Shown here in pieces: positions 1-7,670 of a stretch of 42,724 bases of DNA. Both the position numbers and the translations under genes were made by a program. The stretch is from Planctomycetota bacterium. GTDB lineage: Bacteria > Planctomycetota > Planctomycetia > Gemmatales > Gemmataceae. The notes beneath the pieces were generated by a model. It was given only the letters and a program-made list of their open reading frames with translations, was not told where the DNA came from and did no database searches. The stretch lies in the NCBI GenBank assembly GCA_016191165.1, contig JACPPF010000113.1, positions 1 to 42,724 on the forward strand, given 5' to 3'. Position 1 is the first letter of the stretch; each line of letters starts with the position of its first letter.

Positions 1-98
1 CTCCGAGCCGAGGTTTGGTAACGGCAAGGATATGCTCCATGCTCCTTTTCAGCTGCGCTCCGTGCAATTAATCCATCAAAACGCTGCTCCTTCTCGAT

Positions 99-1691
99 TC
101 AAAGACGTAAATTCACCTGTAGAATGGGCAGTTGCACCCGGGTCGAATCAACCATGACGAGGTCACCGGCATTGAAGATTCCTCCACCGCGTTGAGTGGC
201 GGTGTTTGAATATATTTGTGCCCCGCCGTTCACGGTCAATTGCGCTCCCGTGAAGTTAAAGATTCCACCGCCGTATTGCGCTTCGTTGACGTAAATGGCG
301 GTGTTACTGCTGATCCACGCCTGTCCGTTATTGAAAATGCCGCCGCCAGAGTTCGTCGCCGAATTAGAATGAAGGTCGGAATTGTAAACGAGCAATTCCG
401 CGCCAGCCGCGTTGCCGATCCCGCCGCCTAATTCTGCGGAATTACCTTCAAAAACCACCCCGTAGATTTCGAGACGCCCGCCGTTCAGGATTCCCCCACC
501 GGAATTGGCTGGAGCGACACCTGCGGCGGCCCCGTTGGCAATCGTGAGATCGCGAATCACCACCTCCGTGCCGGCGTTCATCGTGAAGATTCGGAAGGCG
601 TTAGCGGATTGCCGCTGGATTGTGATAAAGGTGGAGCCCAGTCCAGTGATCCGGAAGTTCCTGTTCAAATTCGGCAGAGCGGTTCCGAGATTGATCGTTC
701 CCATTCCGGTGAAGTTGATGCTGACGATGGTGCCTGCCGGAAAGTTATTACCCTCCTGCACCGCGGCGCGCAACGAGGTTTGATTGTTTATGTCCAGAGC
801 GCGCCCGTCCAAGGGCTGACTGTTCTGCACGTTGGCGTCATTGCTGTCGTTGACGGTATTGACCCTGAACGTGACACGCGATCGTACCACCAACGTGAAG
901 GTCGAAACCGGGCTTGTGTCCTGCCCGCCGTTGGCGGCGCCGCCGCTGTCCTGGACTTTCACATCGAAGGTCGTGCTCCCGCTTGCGTAAAGGTTCAGGG
1001 TATACGAGAGTTTCCCATCCGGTGCTACCGCCGGCATTGCCGCGAACAGGCTGGGATTGCTCACGTTGGTCACGGTGTAAGTCGCAGTTTGGGTCGATTC
1101 ATCGATTCCGCCGCCGGGGGAGAACATCGCCCAGTACGGAATCTCCACCGGGTCAATGCCCATGTCCGTGTCGGGCGGATTGAAGGCCATCAAACTGGGC
1201 GCGTCGTTCACGGGCGTGACGTCGACGGTCATGGTTCGCGCAGTCGGATCGAGATCAACGCCGCCGTTTTCGGTACCGCCATCGTCCCGCACTTGGAATG
1301 AAAAGTTCGTCGCTCCAGGGCCGTTGACGTTCATCATCGGCGTTAGCACCAGGTTGCCGGCGCTGATGTCGCTCAGGCTCACAAACATCCCGGCACCGAC
1401 GGGCATTCCGTTATTGTTGAGCATGGCAGACACCGGAGTCGTGGCGATCTTGACCGCGAGGAAGTTGTTGGCTGGGGTGTCGCCCGGATCGCTGAAGCCA
1501 AAGTCGCTGGCCGTGAACACGTACGGCGTGTCCTCCAGCGTGATTACCGTGGTGTCGGCACCGATTGGCGCATGATTGACCGACAGCGCGAAGCGATCCT
1601 CCAGCGCCTCAATCCCCAGGCGCACGCGCTTCGGGGCCGGATAGGACTTGGAATAAAACAAACGGCGAATCCAGCCGAGTTTGGCGAACAT
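99..1691 (-). CDS. Planctomycete surface/secreted protein with LEDR motif and beta-helix
   Basis: 530 aa. The N terminus is basic and carries LGIEALEDRFALS (about residues 25-37), the LEDR-type motif found at the start of many planctomycete exported proteins. Residues about 40-165 and 165-270 look like two cadherin/VCBS-like beta domains (NHAPIGADTT..., VTPVNDAPS linker). From about 275 the sequence turns into a right-handed beta-helix of polymorphic outer membrane type: NTVNDSNDAN, then SLRAAVQEGN, then Gly-Gly-Gly-Ile repeats (GGGILNGG, GGGIGNAAG, GGGIFNNG, GGGIFNAG). A good ribosome site (AAGGAG) lies 8-9 nt before the ATG. The product is probably cell-surface or secreted, perhaps adhesive; that role is inferred. 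The last helix coil stops abruptly after GGGIFNAGDLVMVDST, and the tail VQLPILQVNLRL does not resemble a coil, so the 3' end could be a frameshift truncation. Confidence 0.85.
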   Translation of the reverse strand: MFAKLGWIRRLFYSKSYPAPKRVRLGIEALEDRFALSVNHAPIGADTTVITLEDTPYVFTASDFGFSDPGDTPANNFLAVKIATTPVSAMLNNNGMPVGAGMFVSLSDISAGNLVLTPMMNVNGPGATNFSFQVRDDGGTENGGVDLDPTARTMTVDVTPVNDAPSLMAFNPPDTDMGIDPVEIPYWAMFSPGGGIDESTQTATYTVTNVSNPSLFAAMPAVAPDGKLSYTLNLYASGSTTFDVKVQDSGGAANGGQDTSPVSTFTLVVRSRVTFRVNTVNDSNDANVQNSQPLDGRALDINNQTSLRAAVQEGNNFPAGTIVSINFTGMGTINLGTALPNLNRNFRITGLGSTFITIQRQSANAFRIFTMNAGTEVVIRDLTIANGAAAGVAPANSGGGILNGGRLEIYGVVFEGNSAELGGGIGNAAGAELLVYNSDLHSNSATNSGGGIFNNGQAWISSNTAIYVNEAQYGGGIFNFTGAQLTVNGGAQIYSNTATQRGGGIFNAGDLVMVDSTRVQLPILQVNLRL

Positions 1692-2147
1692 GGTGCGGGC
1701 TCCTTGGGTGAAGGGGGATTGATCCCTCTATCTCCAAGAATGCCGCGAGTCGCAAAAACCGGCCACGAAAAGCCTGCCTTTTTTGGGTTGGTTCAAGTGA
1801 AGGACACAGCGAGCCGCCGGGCTTGTCCCGGCGGTGCATCCCAATCCGCCCTGGTTCACCGCCGGGACAAGCCCGGCGGCTCGCGGATTGTTTGTTACCC
1901 TAAAAGAGAATGGTTTTGCACCACGCCCTTTTTTTCGCGATCCGAAAGGGAGTTTTGGAAACGGTGTCACGATCGGCCCTGGCACTTTTTCCAATGGAAA
2001 CTTTTTGGAGGAGCGAAAAAATGCCCTTCGATTGACAACTCCATCTAAACCTGCTACAAATCTACTGTTCCTACCCGCCCGATTTTTCCGCTGGAAGGCC
2101 TACCTCAAACACACGTTTTGTCAGCCTACACACTGGGGGGATTGTCC
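1692..2147. other. Intergenic region between divergent genes
   Basis: 456 nt separating the divergent starts of the LEDR protein and the first DUF1501 protein. It must hold both promoters, but none is clear enough to place. The only strong structure is the 27-bp perfect inverted repeat annotated separately. Reading frames across this region only translate the repeat (AGLVPAV-like peptides) and are not called as genes. Confidence 0.6.
1810..1883. repeat. Perfect 27-bp inverted repeat (CCGCCGGGCTTGTCCCGGCGG family)
   Basis: Arms at 1810-1836 and 1857-1883 are exact reverse complements, separated by 20 nt. Each arm is itself partly palindromic (GCCGGG...CCCGGC). The element stands alone between two divergent genes, so it is not a simple terminator. 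The high-GC palindrome fits the dispersed intergenic repeats of planctomycete genomes. Confidence 0.85.
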
Positions 2148-3473
2148 ATGTTGAATCTGTTTGGCACCAAGACACGCAAGGAATGCACCGGCCTGAATCG
2201 CCGCGATTTCCTCACCGTTGGCGCGCTGGGCGCAGCTGGGTTGACGCTGGGCGACCTGCTCAAAGCGCGCAGTAACGCCGCGGAAGCTGGCCGGCCGACG
2301 CGCGATACCTCGGTCATCTGGCTCTGGCTGGGCGGCGGGCCGACGCATGTTGAAACTTTCGATCCGAAGATGACCGCGCCGGCCGAGTTTCGCAGCATGG
2401 TCGGCGCCGTTCAGACTGCGGTCCCCGGCCTGCACATCGGCGGACTTTTTCCGCAGATGGGCCGCATGGCCAATCGCATGGCGTTTGTCCGCTCGTTCGC
2501 TCATGGCAACTCGGGGCACACTGGCGGCACGCACTACGTGATGACCGGCGTGGATCATCCGCCTGCCGACGCCGGCCAGCCGCCGATCAAGCCGTCGCTC
2601 GGCTCGATGACCGCCCGGGTCCGCGGCGCCAACAGCCCGTCGGGTTTGCCGACTTACGTTCGTATCTCCGGCCTTTACGCCGACGGTCCGCACTGGCTTG
2701 GCTCGGCCTATGCACCGTTCGACACCAGCGGCCAGGCGCGAAACAACATTAATCTCAACCAGCCGCTCGAACGTGTCAACGATCGTCGGGCACTTCTGCG
2801 CCAGTTTGATACCGTCAATCGTCAGATCGACCGCAGCGGCGTGATGGCTGGCCTGGACGCATTTGATCAGCAGGCGGTCAACCTGCTCCTGGGCCGGGCG
2901 CGCGAGGCGTTCGATGTCGAGCGCGAAGATCCGCGCACGCGCGATCGCTACACGCAAGGCACGGCCGGGCTGGGCGCCAACCTGCTGCTGGCACGCCGTC
3001 TGTGCGAGGCCGGTGCCGGCTTCGTGACGATGAACTACTCCAATTCGAGCCAGGGCTGGGACATGCACAACGACATGCTGCCTCAACTTCAGCAAGCGTG
3101 CCCGCCGATGGATCGTGCCATCGCCGTGTTTCTGGAAGACCTGGAGCGGCGCGGACTTTCCGAGAAGATTCTGCTCGTCATCACGGGCGAGTTCGGTCGC
3201 ACGCCGCGCATCAACGGTTCGCGCGGGCGTGACCACTGGGGCCCGCTGTGCACGCTGGCGCTGGCCGGCGGTGGTTTGCGTATGGGCCAGGCGGTCGGCG
3301 ATTCTTCCGCCCGCGTCGAGATCCCACGCACCAACCCGATCCGCCCGAAGGACCTGATGGCCACGATCTTCCACGTCCTGGGCATCAGCCAGCAGACGCA
3401 GTACCAGGATCAGACCGGCCGGCCAACTTACCTGCTACCCGAAGGTGCTCAGCCGATTGCGGACCTGATCTAA
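2148..3473 (+). CDS. DUF1501 family Tat-exported protein
   Basis: 441 aa from the ATG at 2148, which has a G-rich ribosome site (GGGGGG) 8-10 nt upstream; an upstream in-frame ATG at 2118 lacks one. The twin-arginine signal LNRRDFLTVGALGAAGL (RR at 18-19) indicates export of a folded protein. The body shows the DUF1501 pattern: WLWLGGGPTHVETFDPK near the start, a middle GTHYVMTG segment, and VITGEFGRTPRI followed by RDHWG near the end. DUF1501 proteins have the alkaline phosphatase/sulfatase fold, are expanded in planctomycetes and have no settled substrate. They often sit beside DUF1549/DUF1553 cytochrome-type genes; none is present here. No CxPxR sulfatase signature is seen. A strong terminator follows. 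Confidence 0.93.
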   Translation: MLNLFGTKTRKECTGLNRRDFLTVGALGAAGLTLGDLLKARSNAAEAGRPTRDTSVIWLWLGGGPTHVETFDPKMTAPAEFRSMVGAVQTAVPGLHIGGLFPQMGRMANRMAFVRSFAHGNSGHTGGTHYVMTGVDHPPADAGQPPIKPSLGSMTARVRGANSPSGLPTYVRISGLYADGPHWLGSAYAPFDTSGQARNNINLNQPLERVNDRRALLRQFDTVNRQIDRSGVMAGLDAFDQQAVNLLLGRAREAFDVEREDPRTRDRYTQGTAGLGANLLLARRLCEAGAGFVTMNYSNSSQGWDMHNDMLPQLQQACPPMDRAIAVFLEDLERRGLSEKILLVITGEFGRTPRINGSRGRDHWGPLCTLALAGGGLRMGQAVGDSSARVEIPRTNPIRPKDLMATIFHVLGISQQTQYQDQTGRPTYLLPEGAQPIADLI

Positions 3474-3490
3474 AGTTGAAAAGGAATCCC

Positions 3491-3525
3491 GCGGGCGTGG
3501 CGATTTGCCGCGCCCGTTTTCTTTT
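3491..3525 (+). terminator. Rho-independent terminator of the first DUF1501 gene
   Basis: Stem 3492-3501 / 3507-3516 (10 bp with one G-U pair) closed by the loop GATTT and followed by GTTTTCTTTT. It begins 18 nt after the stop codon. It may also serve the PIN-domain gene that ends at 3540 on the other strand, but the T-run is much better on the plus strand. Confidence 0.82.
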
Positions 3526-3539
3526 GAAATCGCAGACCT

Positions 3540-3965
3540 TCAGTCCAGCCAATTCTCGAATCGCAACCCCGGCACCTTTGCGAAGTCTCTTCGATTGGCA
3601 GTAAGGAACACCGCCTTGTTCACCAGTGCAACACATGCCGCTTTGAGGTCCATGGTCCCAATCCGCACGGCTGCCGCGCGCAGAGCTTGGAACCGTGCTG
3701 CGGCATCAACGTCAAACGCGGCGACGTGAAGTTTGCCGAAGAACTCGAACAGAAGGGAAAGTTCGAGATAGGCTGGAACCTGGCGTGGCACGGCGCGCTC
3801 CTTGGCCAGGGATGCCAACCAGCCTCGCATCTGCTCTTCGACGTTGACGATCGTTGTTCCAATCGCCTCGTCGGCGGCTGCCTGCAAGCGCATGGTGAGA
3901 CGAACAAAGCGCTCGCTGCCGCGATACTTCAACACGGTAAGGTGATCGGAATCGAGCAGGATCAT
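3540..3965 (-). CDS. vapC: PIN-domain toxin, VapC type
   Basis: 141 aa. It matches the PIN ribonuclease fold: N-terminal MILLDSD with Asp5/Asp7, a central Glu (E43/E44 in NVEEQMRG), Asp106 in GTMDLKAACVAL and the closing LTANRRDFAKVPGL, all in the order expected of VapC toxins (Mg-dependent RNA cleavage). Length is typical. The start codon overlaps the stop of the upstream antitoxin gene in an ATGA arrangement, the usual translational coupling of VapBC operons. It lies between two DUF1501 genes on the opposite strand, which suggests insertion into that neighbourhood. The RNA target cannot be read from the sequence. Confidence 0.88.
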   Translation of the reverse strand: MILLDSDHLTVLKYRGSERFVRLTMRLQAAADEAIGTTIVNVEEQMRGWLASLAKERAVPRQVPAYLELSLLFEFFGKLHVAAFDVDAAARFQALRAAAVRIGTMDLKAACVALVNKAVFLTANRRDFAKVPGLRFENWLD

Positions 3966-4168
3966 TCGCCGAACTCCGCCCGGGCCGCGTCACGGTCGGC
4001 CTGGCGAATCTTCAGGGCCTCCTCGTCGACTTGCCTGGAAAACTCGCTGTCAGTGAACATGCCTGCGGCGGCCCGCCAGTCTTTCGTGGTGGCTGGCTCG
4101 CGCTGTCCCAACCTGGATTCCAACGCCTCAACGCGTTTTGCCAAATCTTCCAATGTCGGTTCGGTCAT
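3962..4168 (-). CDS. Putative antitoxin partner of the PIN toxin
   Basis: 68 aa from the ATG at 4168 (MTEPTLEDLAKRVEALE); longer in-frame starts add an Arg-rich stretch that looks non-native. Residues 1-22 form a short heptad-like coiled coil (LAKRVEALESRLG), the likely dimerisation part. The C-terminal half (DWRAAAGMF, then an acidic/basic helix ending AARAEFGE) is a plausible toxin-binding segment. No MazE/AbrB or ribbon-helix-helix DNA-binding motif is obvious, so the class is uncertain. It precedes and overlaps the toxin by 4 nt. The partner role is inferred from position, size and coupling. Confidence 0.75.
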   Translation of the reverse strand: MTEPTLEDLAKRVEALESRLGQREPATTKDWRAAAGMFTDSEFSRQVDEEALKIRQADRDAARAEFGE

Positions 4169-4503
4169 GGTTGTGGCCCTCATTTGTCTACCGAATCCTA
4201 CCAGAACTCGCCGCTCGCGTCCAGCAAAAGCAGCCAGGCGCCTCCGCCCCCGGTGAACCCGCACGAAGCCGAATCTTTCAACCAGAAGCCATCATGCCGC
4301 CATCGCCGACCGGCATGTTCGGCGAATGCAAATGGGCGCCTGGCGCTCCTTCCGGGGTCGGAGTACCGACCCCGGCCACGGCCACGTGGCGTGCATGCCT
4401 GACTTGGATGATCCGGCCCGCAACCGCCCATGTCAATCCGCCCGGTTGCGAAAAACGGGTGAATGTGTAGGATGAATATCGCCCATAACGCCTGGTAGAC
4501 CTC
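4169..4503. other. Intergenic region between antitoxin and second DUF1501 gene
   Basis: 335 nt between divergent genes. It contains the 10-bp hairpin repeat at 4352-4375 and the nearby palindrome GCCACGTGGC. No confident promoter or RNA gene is seen. The plus-strand gene starting at 4504 lacks an obvious Shine-Dalgarno sequence. Confidence 0.5.
4352..4375. repeat. Hairpin repeat of the GGGGTCGGAGTACCGACCCC type
   Basis: A perfect 10-bp inverted repeat (4352-4361 and 4366-4375) with the 4-nt loop AGTA, followed by GCCACGG repeats. No T-run follows, and it lies upstream of both flanking genes, so it is not a terminator. It fits a dispersed planctomycete intergenic palindrome. Confidence 0.7.
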
Positions 4504-5844
4504 ATGCTCACCGTGTGCAATTCCGGTCCTGCGAATTTGGTTTCCCGCCGCGGCTTCCTGCGCCTCGGCGCTCTTGGCCTGGGCGGGTTGACGTTGCCGC
4601 AATTGCTGGCGGCGCAAGATTCGCAACCGCGTGCGCGGCGTGATACCGCTGTCATTCTCTACTGGATGGCCGGCGGCCCGAGCCAGCTGGACACTTGGGA
4701 CCCGAAACCCAACGCCCCGGTGGAAGTGCGCGGTCCCTTTGCCAGCATCCCGACGCGAACGCCGGGCGCTCGCATTTGTGAATTGCTGCCCGAACAGGCG
4801 AAGGTGTCCGACAAATTCACGCTGCTGCGCTCGGTGACGCATCGCGAATTCAATCACCCCGATGCGTCGCACCTGGTGCAAACGGGGTATCACGAAGCCA
4901 ACGTCCAGTTTCGCGGCCAGATTTATCCCGCCCAGGGCTCGATCGTCGCCCGATTGCGCGGCGCCAATCGTCCTGGAATTCCTCCTTACGTGTGCATTCC
5001 TGACGCCTATTTTGCTCGCCAGGGGTTCTTTCAAAAGGCAACCTACCTGGGCGGGGATTTCGATCCGGTCAACAGCGGTGGGGAGCCGACGTTTCGTTTC
5101 ACGTCGCCGGTTCCGTCGTTCGGGTTGCCTGGCGATCTGACCGTGACGCGCTCGGAGAATCGCCGTGAGTTGCTTCGCCGCATCGATGCAGCCCGCCGCG
5201 ACGCGGGCCCGGCGGTTGAGCGCATGGGCGCGGTCTACCAACGGGCGTTCGAGTTGATCACCAGCGAGGCGACGCGCACGGCCTTTGATTTGAGCCGCGA
5301 GCCACGGCTGCTTCGCGAGAAATACGGCGACAACCCCTGGGGCCGGGGCGCCTTGCTGGCGCGGCGTCTGGTGGAGGCGGGCGTCACGTTCGTCACGATG
5401 AATCACTACGAGGCCGACGTTGACTGGTGGGACGATCACTACACGATCGAGGCCAATCTGCGCCGTCGCCTGCCGCCGTTTGACCGCGCTCTCGCGGCGT
5501 TGATCGAGGACATTCACACACGTGGTCTGGCCGAGCGAGTCCTGCTCATCGCCATGGGCGAGTTTGGCCGGGGGACGCGCATTGACGCCCTCGCGGGTCG
5601 CGGACACTGGGCGCGAGCGATGAGCATACTTTTGAGCGGCGGCGGCATGTCGGGCGGGCGCGTCATTGGCGCCACCACCGCCAACGCCGGCGAACCCGCG
5701 ACCCAGGCGTACAGCCCGGGCGATTTATTGGCGACCATCTACCAGTTTTTGGGCATCGACCCGGGGCATATGTTGCCCGATCGGCAGAATCGACCCGTTC
5801 GCCTGGTCGATCACGGAACGCCGATCCAGGAACTTCGGGGCTAA
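4504..5844 (+). CDS. DUF1501 family Tat-exported protein (second copy)
   Basis: 446 aa, same family as the protein at 2148 but clearly diverged. The Tat signal is VSRRGFLRLGALGLGGLTL with RR at 15-16. Family landmarks are WMAGGPSQLDTWDPK, HLVQTGYH, ARRLVEAGVTFVTMNHYE and IAMGEFGRGTRI followed by GRGHWARAMS. Predicted periplasmic/paryphoplasmic alkaline-phosphatase-fold protein of unknown substrate. It opens a same-strand run: the metallopeptidase-like gene starts 27 nt downstream and the YheT-type hydrolase 9 nt after that, so the three are probably one transcript. No good ribosome site precedes the ATG; I kept it because the Tat signal begins soon after. Confidence 0.92.
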   Translation: MLTVCNSGPANLVSRRGFLRLGALGLGGLTLPQLLAAQDSQPRARRDTAVILYWMAGGPSQLDTWDPKPNAPVEVRGPFASIPTRTPGARICELLPEQAKVSDKFTLLRSVTHREFNHPDASHLVQTGYHEANVQFRGQIYPAQGSIVARLRGANRPGIPPYVCIPDAYFARQGFFQKATYLGGDFDPVNSGGEPTFRFTSPVPSFGLPGDLTVTRSENRRELLRRIDAARRDAGPAVERMGAVYQRAFELITSEATRTAFDLSREPRLLREKYGDNPWGRGALLARRLVEAGVTFVTMNHYEADVDWWDDHYTIEANLRRRLPPFDRALAALIEDIHTRGLAERVLLIAMGEFGRGTRIDALAGRGHWARAMSILLSGGGMSGGRVIGATTANAGEPATQAYSPGDLLATIYQFLGIDPGHMLPDRQNRPVRLVDHGTPIQELRG

Positions 5845-5871
5845 AAGCCGAGCTCCAGCGATCCACAAATC

Positions 5872-6606
5872 ATGCCATCCAAGCTACACTATCCAGCGCT
5901 GGTTCTTCGCTGGCGCGAGCCGGACGATCCTTTGCCGGTGCGCATCATCCAAACCGCCGGCCCGCCGCGCGCGCCGCTCTGGCATGAACTTCATTCCTCG
6001 GCAGGGTCAATGCCAGCCGGCGATGGCCCGTTCGACTTCACGCGCGGCGTCCAGCGCTTGCTGATGGACATCGCGATCCGTTCCCCTGATTTTCGACATT
6101 TGCAAGTGCCACGGATTCTGGTGACGGTGACGCAGGCACGCGGCAAGCGCGATCATGGCATGCAGGCGCGCGTCACGCCGCTGCGTTTTGCAGGCGGGGC
6201 GTTGACGCAAACGCGGCGCGGCATTCGGTTTCAGATTCAGCGATTTTTCCTGAACGATCATGAATTCCTGTACGTGATGACTTTTTGTTTGCCCCGCTTT
6301 TTGAATCAGGATTTCGATCGCAAGTTTGTCACGTTGTTTCATGAGCTGCACCACATCGGTCCGGAGTTCGACGGCGACATGCGGCGGCACGGCGGGCGTT
6401 ACCATGTTCACACGCACAGTCAGCGCGACTATGACGAGCGCATGGCACAAATGGCGAGGGAATATCTGGCGACGCGGCCCGATCCGTCGATGTACGATTT
6501 TTTCCGCCTGAATTTCGCGCAGTTGCAGGCCCGGCATGGCGGCGTGAGCGGTATCGTCGTGCCGCGGCCAAAGATCATTCCAATCCTGACACCGGCGCGC
6601 CCTTGA
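5872..6606 (+). CDS. Putative zinc metallopeptidase (HELHH)
   Basis: 244 aa, not matched to a named family with confidence. The informative part is FVTLFHELHHIGPEFDGD: HELHH at residues 157-161 fits the HExxH zinc site with Glu as base. The RYHVHTHSQRDYDER segment 17-30 residues later offers histidines for a third ligand. A related arrangement occurs in short putative (phage-like) metallopeptidases. There is no signal peptide or membrane segment, so it is likely cytoplasmic. The N-terminal 60 residues are proline-rich. It lies tightly between the DUF1501 gene and a YheT-like hydrolase. Peptidase activity is inferred from the motif alone. Confidence 0.72.
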   Translation: MPSKLHYPALVLRWREPDDPLPVRIIQTAGPPRAPLWHELHSSAGSMPAGDGPFDFTRGVQRLLMDIAIRSPDFRHLQVPRILVTVTQARGKRDHGMQARVTPLRFAGGALTQTRRGIRFQIQRFFLNDHEFLYVMTFCLPRFLNQDFDRKFVTLFHELHHIGPEFDGDMRRHGGRYHVHTHSQRDYDERMAQMAREYLATRPDPSMYDFFRLNFAQLQARHGGVSGIVVPRPKIIPILTPARP

Positions 6607-6615
6607 GAACGTCCC

Positions 6616-7626
6616 ATGCTGTCCTTCCGACCTCTGCCGCTGCTGGGCAATCCGCACGTGCAGACGATCCTGGGGAATTTTCTTAGCGGAGATCATCGTA
6701 TTCCGCGCATCACGCAGCGAATCGTGCCGCTCGCTGATGGTGATCGTATTTCCCTTCTGGAGACCCAGCCGCGTCCATCCAGCTCTCAGGCCCCGATTGC
6801 CTTGCTCGTTCACGGCCTGGGGGGCAGCCATCGCTCGGGGTACATGGTGCGTCTGACCAATCGCCTGAGTGAGCGCGGCTGGCGCGTTTTTCGCATGGAC
6901 CTGCGCGGCGCGGGCGACGGCTTCAAACTGGCGCGCCGTTTTTACAACGCGGCGTGCTCCGATGACGTGGCCACCGTCGTCGATGGTTTGGTCAAGGAGT
7001 TTCCACTTTCACCACTGGTTGTCGCCGGTTTCTCGCTCGGGGGGAACATCGTCCTGAAATATGCTGGGGAACTCGGCGAACACGCACCACGCAATCTGCG
7101 CGCCATTGCCGCGCTGGCGCCGCCGATCGATCTGGTGCGTTGTTCCCAGTTGATCGCACGTTTGCCGTTATACGATGGCTATTACGTTCGCAACTTGACC
7201 AGCCAAGTCGCGCGGCATCAGCGGCATTTTTCCGGGTTGCCGCGGATTGTGTTCCCGCGCCGCACGACGCTGCGGCAGTTTGACGACCTTTACACCGCGC
7301 CGCGCTGGGGCTACGCCGATGCGCTGGACTACTATCAAAAAGCATCGGCCTTGCCGTGGCTGGTCCGCATCGGCGTGCCGACCTTTGTTCTGACGGCGCG
7401 CGACGATCCATTCGTCGCGGTCGAATCGTTTGAACCGATACGAGGAACAAGCATGGTCGAGATTCACATCACCGACCACGGCGGGCACCTTGGTTACCTC
7501 GGCGCCGATGGCCTGGGCGGCATCCGCTGGGCCGAATCACAACTCCTACACTGGCTCGATGGTCAGATTTCATTTGCCCGACCGAATAATTCAGGCATAA
7601 TAAAGACTTCCCAACTGAGCCATTGA
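6616..7626 (+). CDS. YheT-family alpha/beta hydrolase
   Basis: 336 aa. The family opening RPLPLLGNPHVQTILGNF is present. The catalytic apparatus is complete: oxyanion-hole HGLGG (66-70), nucleophile elbow GFSLGG with Ser140, acid in TARDDPF (Asp263/264) and His291 in HGGHLGYL. YheT/COG0429 proteins are serine hydrolases with esterase-like activity on small lipids or esters; the physiological substrate is usually unknown. No signal peptide, so cytosolic. It starts 9 nt after the metallopeptidase-like gene and ends where the FGE reading frame opens, so the run is probably co-transcribed. Confidence 0.9.
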   Translation: MLSFRPLPLLGNPHVQTILGNFLSGDHRIPRITQRIVPLADGDRISLLETQPRPSSSQAPIALLVHGLGGSHRSGYMVRLTNRLSERGWRVFRMDLRGAGDGFKLARRFYNAACSDDVATVVDGLVKEFPLSPLVVAGFSLGGNIVLKYAGELGEHAPRNLRAIAALAPPIDLVRCSQLIARLPLYDGYYVRNLTSQVARHQRHFSGLPRIVFPRRTTLRQFDDLYTAPRWGYADALDYYQKASALPWLVRIGVPTFVLTARDDPFVAVESFEPIRGTSMVEIHITDHGGHLGYLGADGLGGIRWAESQLLHWLDGQISFARPNNSGIIKTSQLSH

Positions 7627-7670
7627 AATCGGCGGGATTCGGTGTTCGCCGCACTCCAGGGGTATGCACG

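Noticed and set aside
2121-5607. Long open frames on the minus strand (417 and 469 aa) across both DUF1501 genes
   Set aside because: They are Arg/Ala/His-rich antisense shadows of clear DUF1501 genes, with no domain signature.
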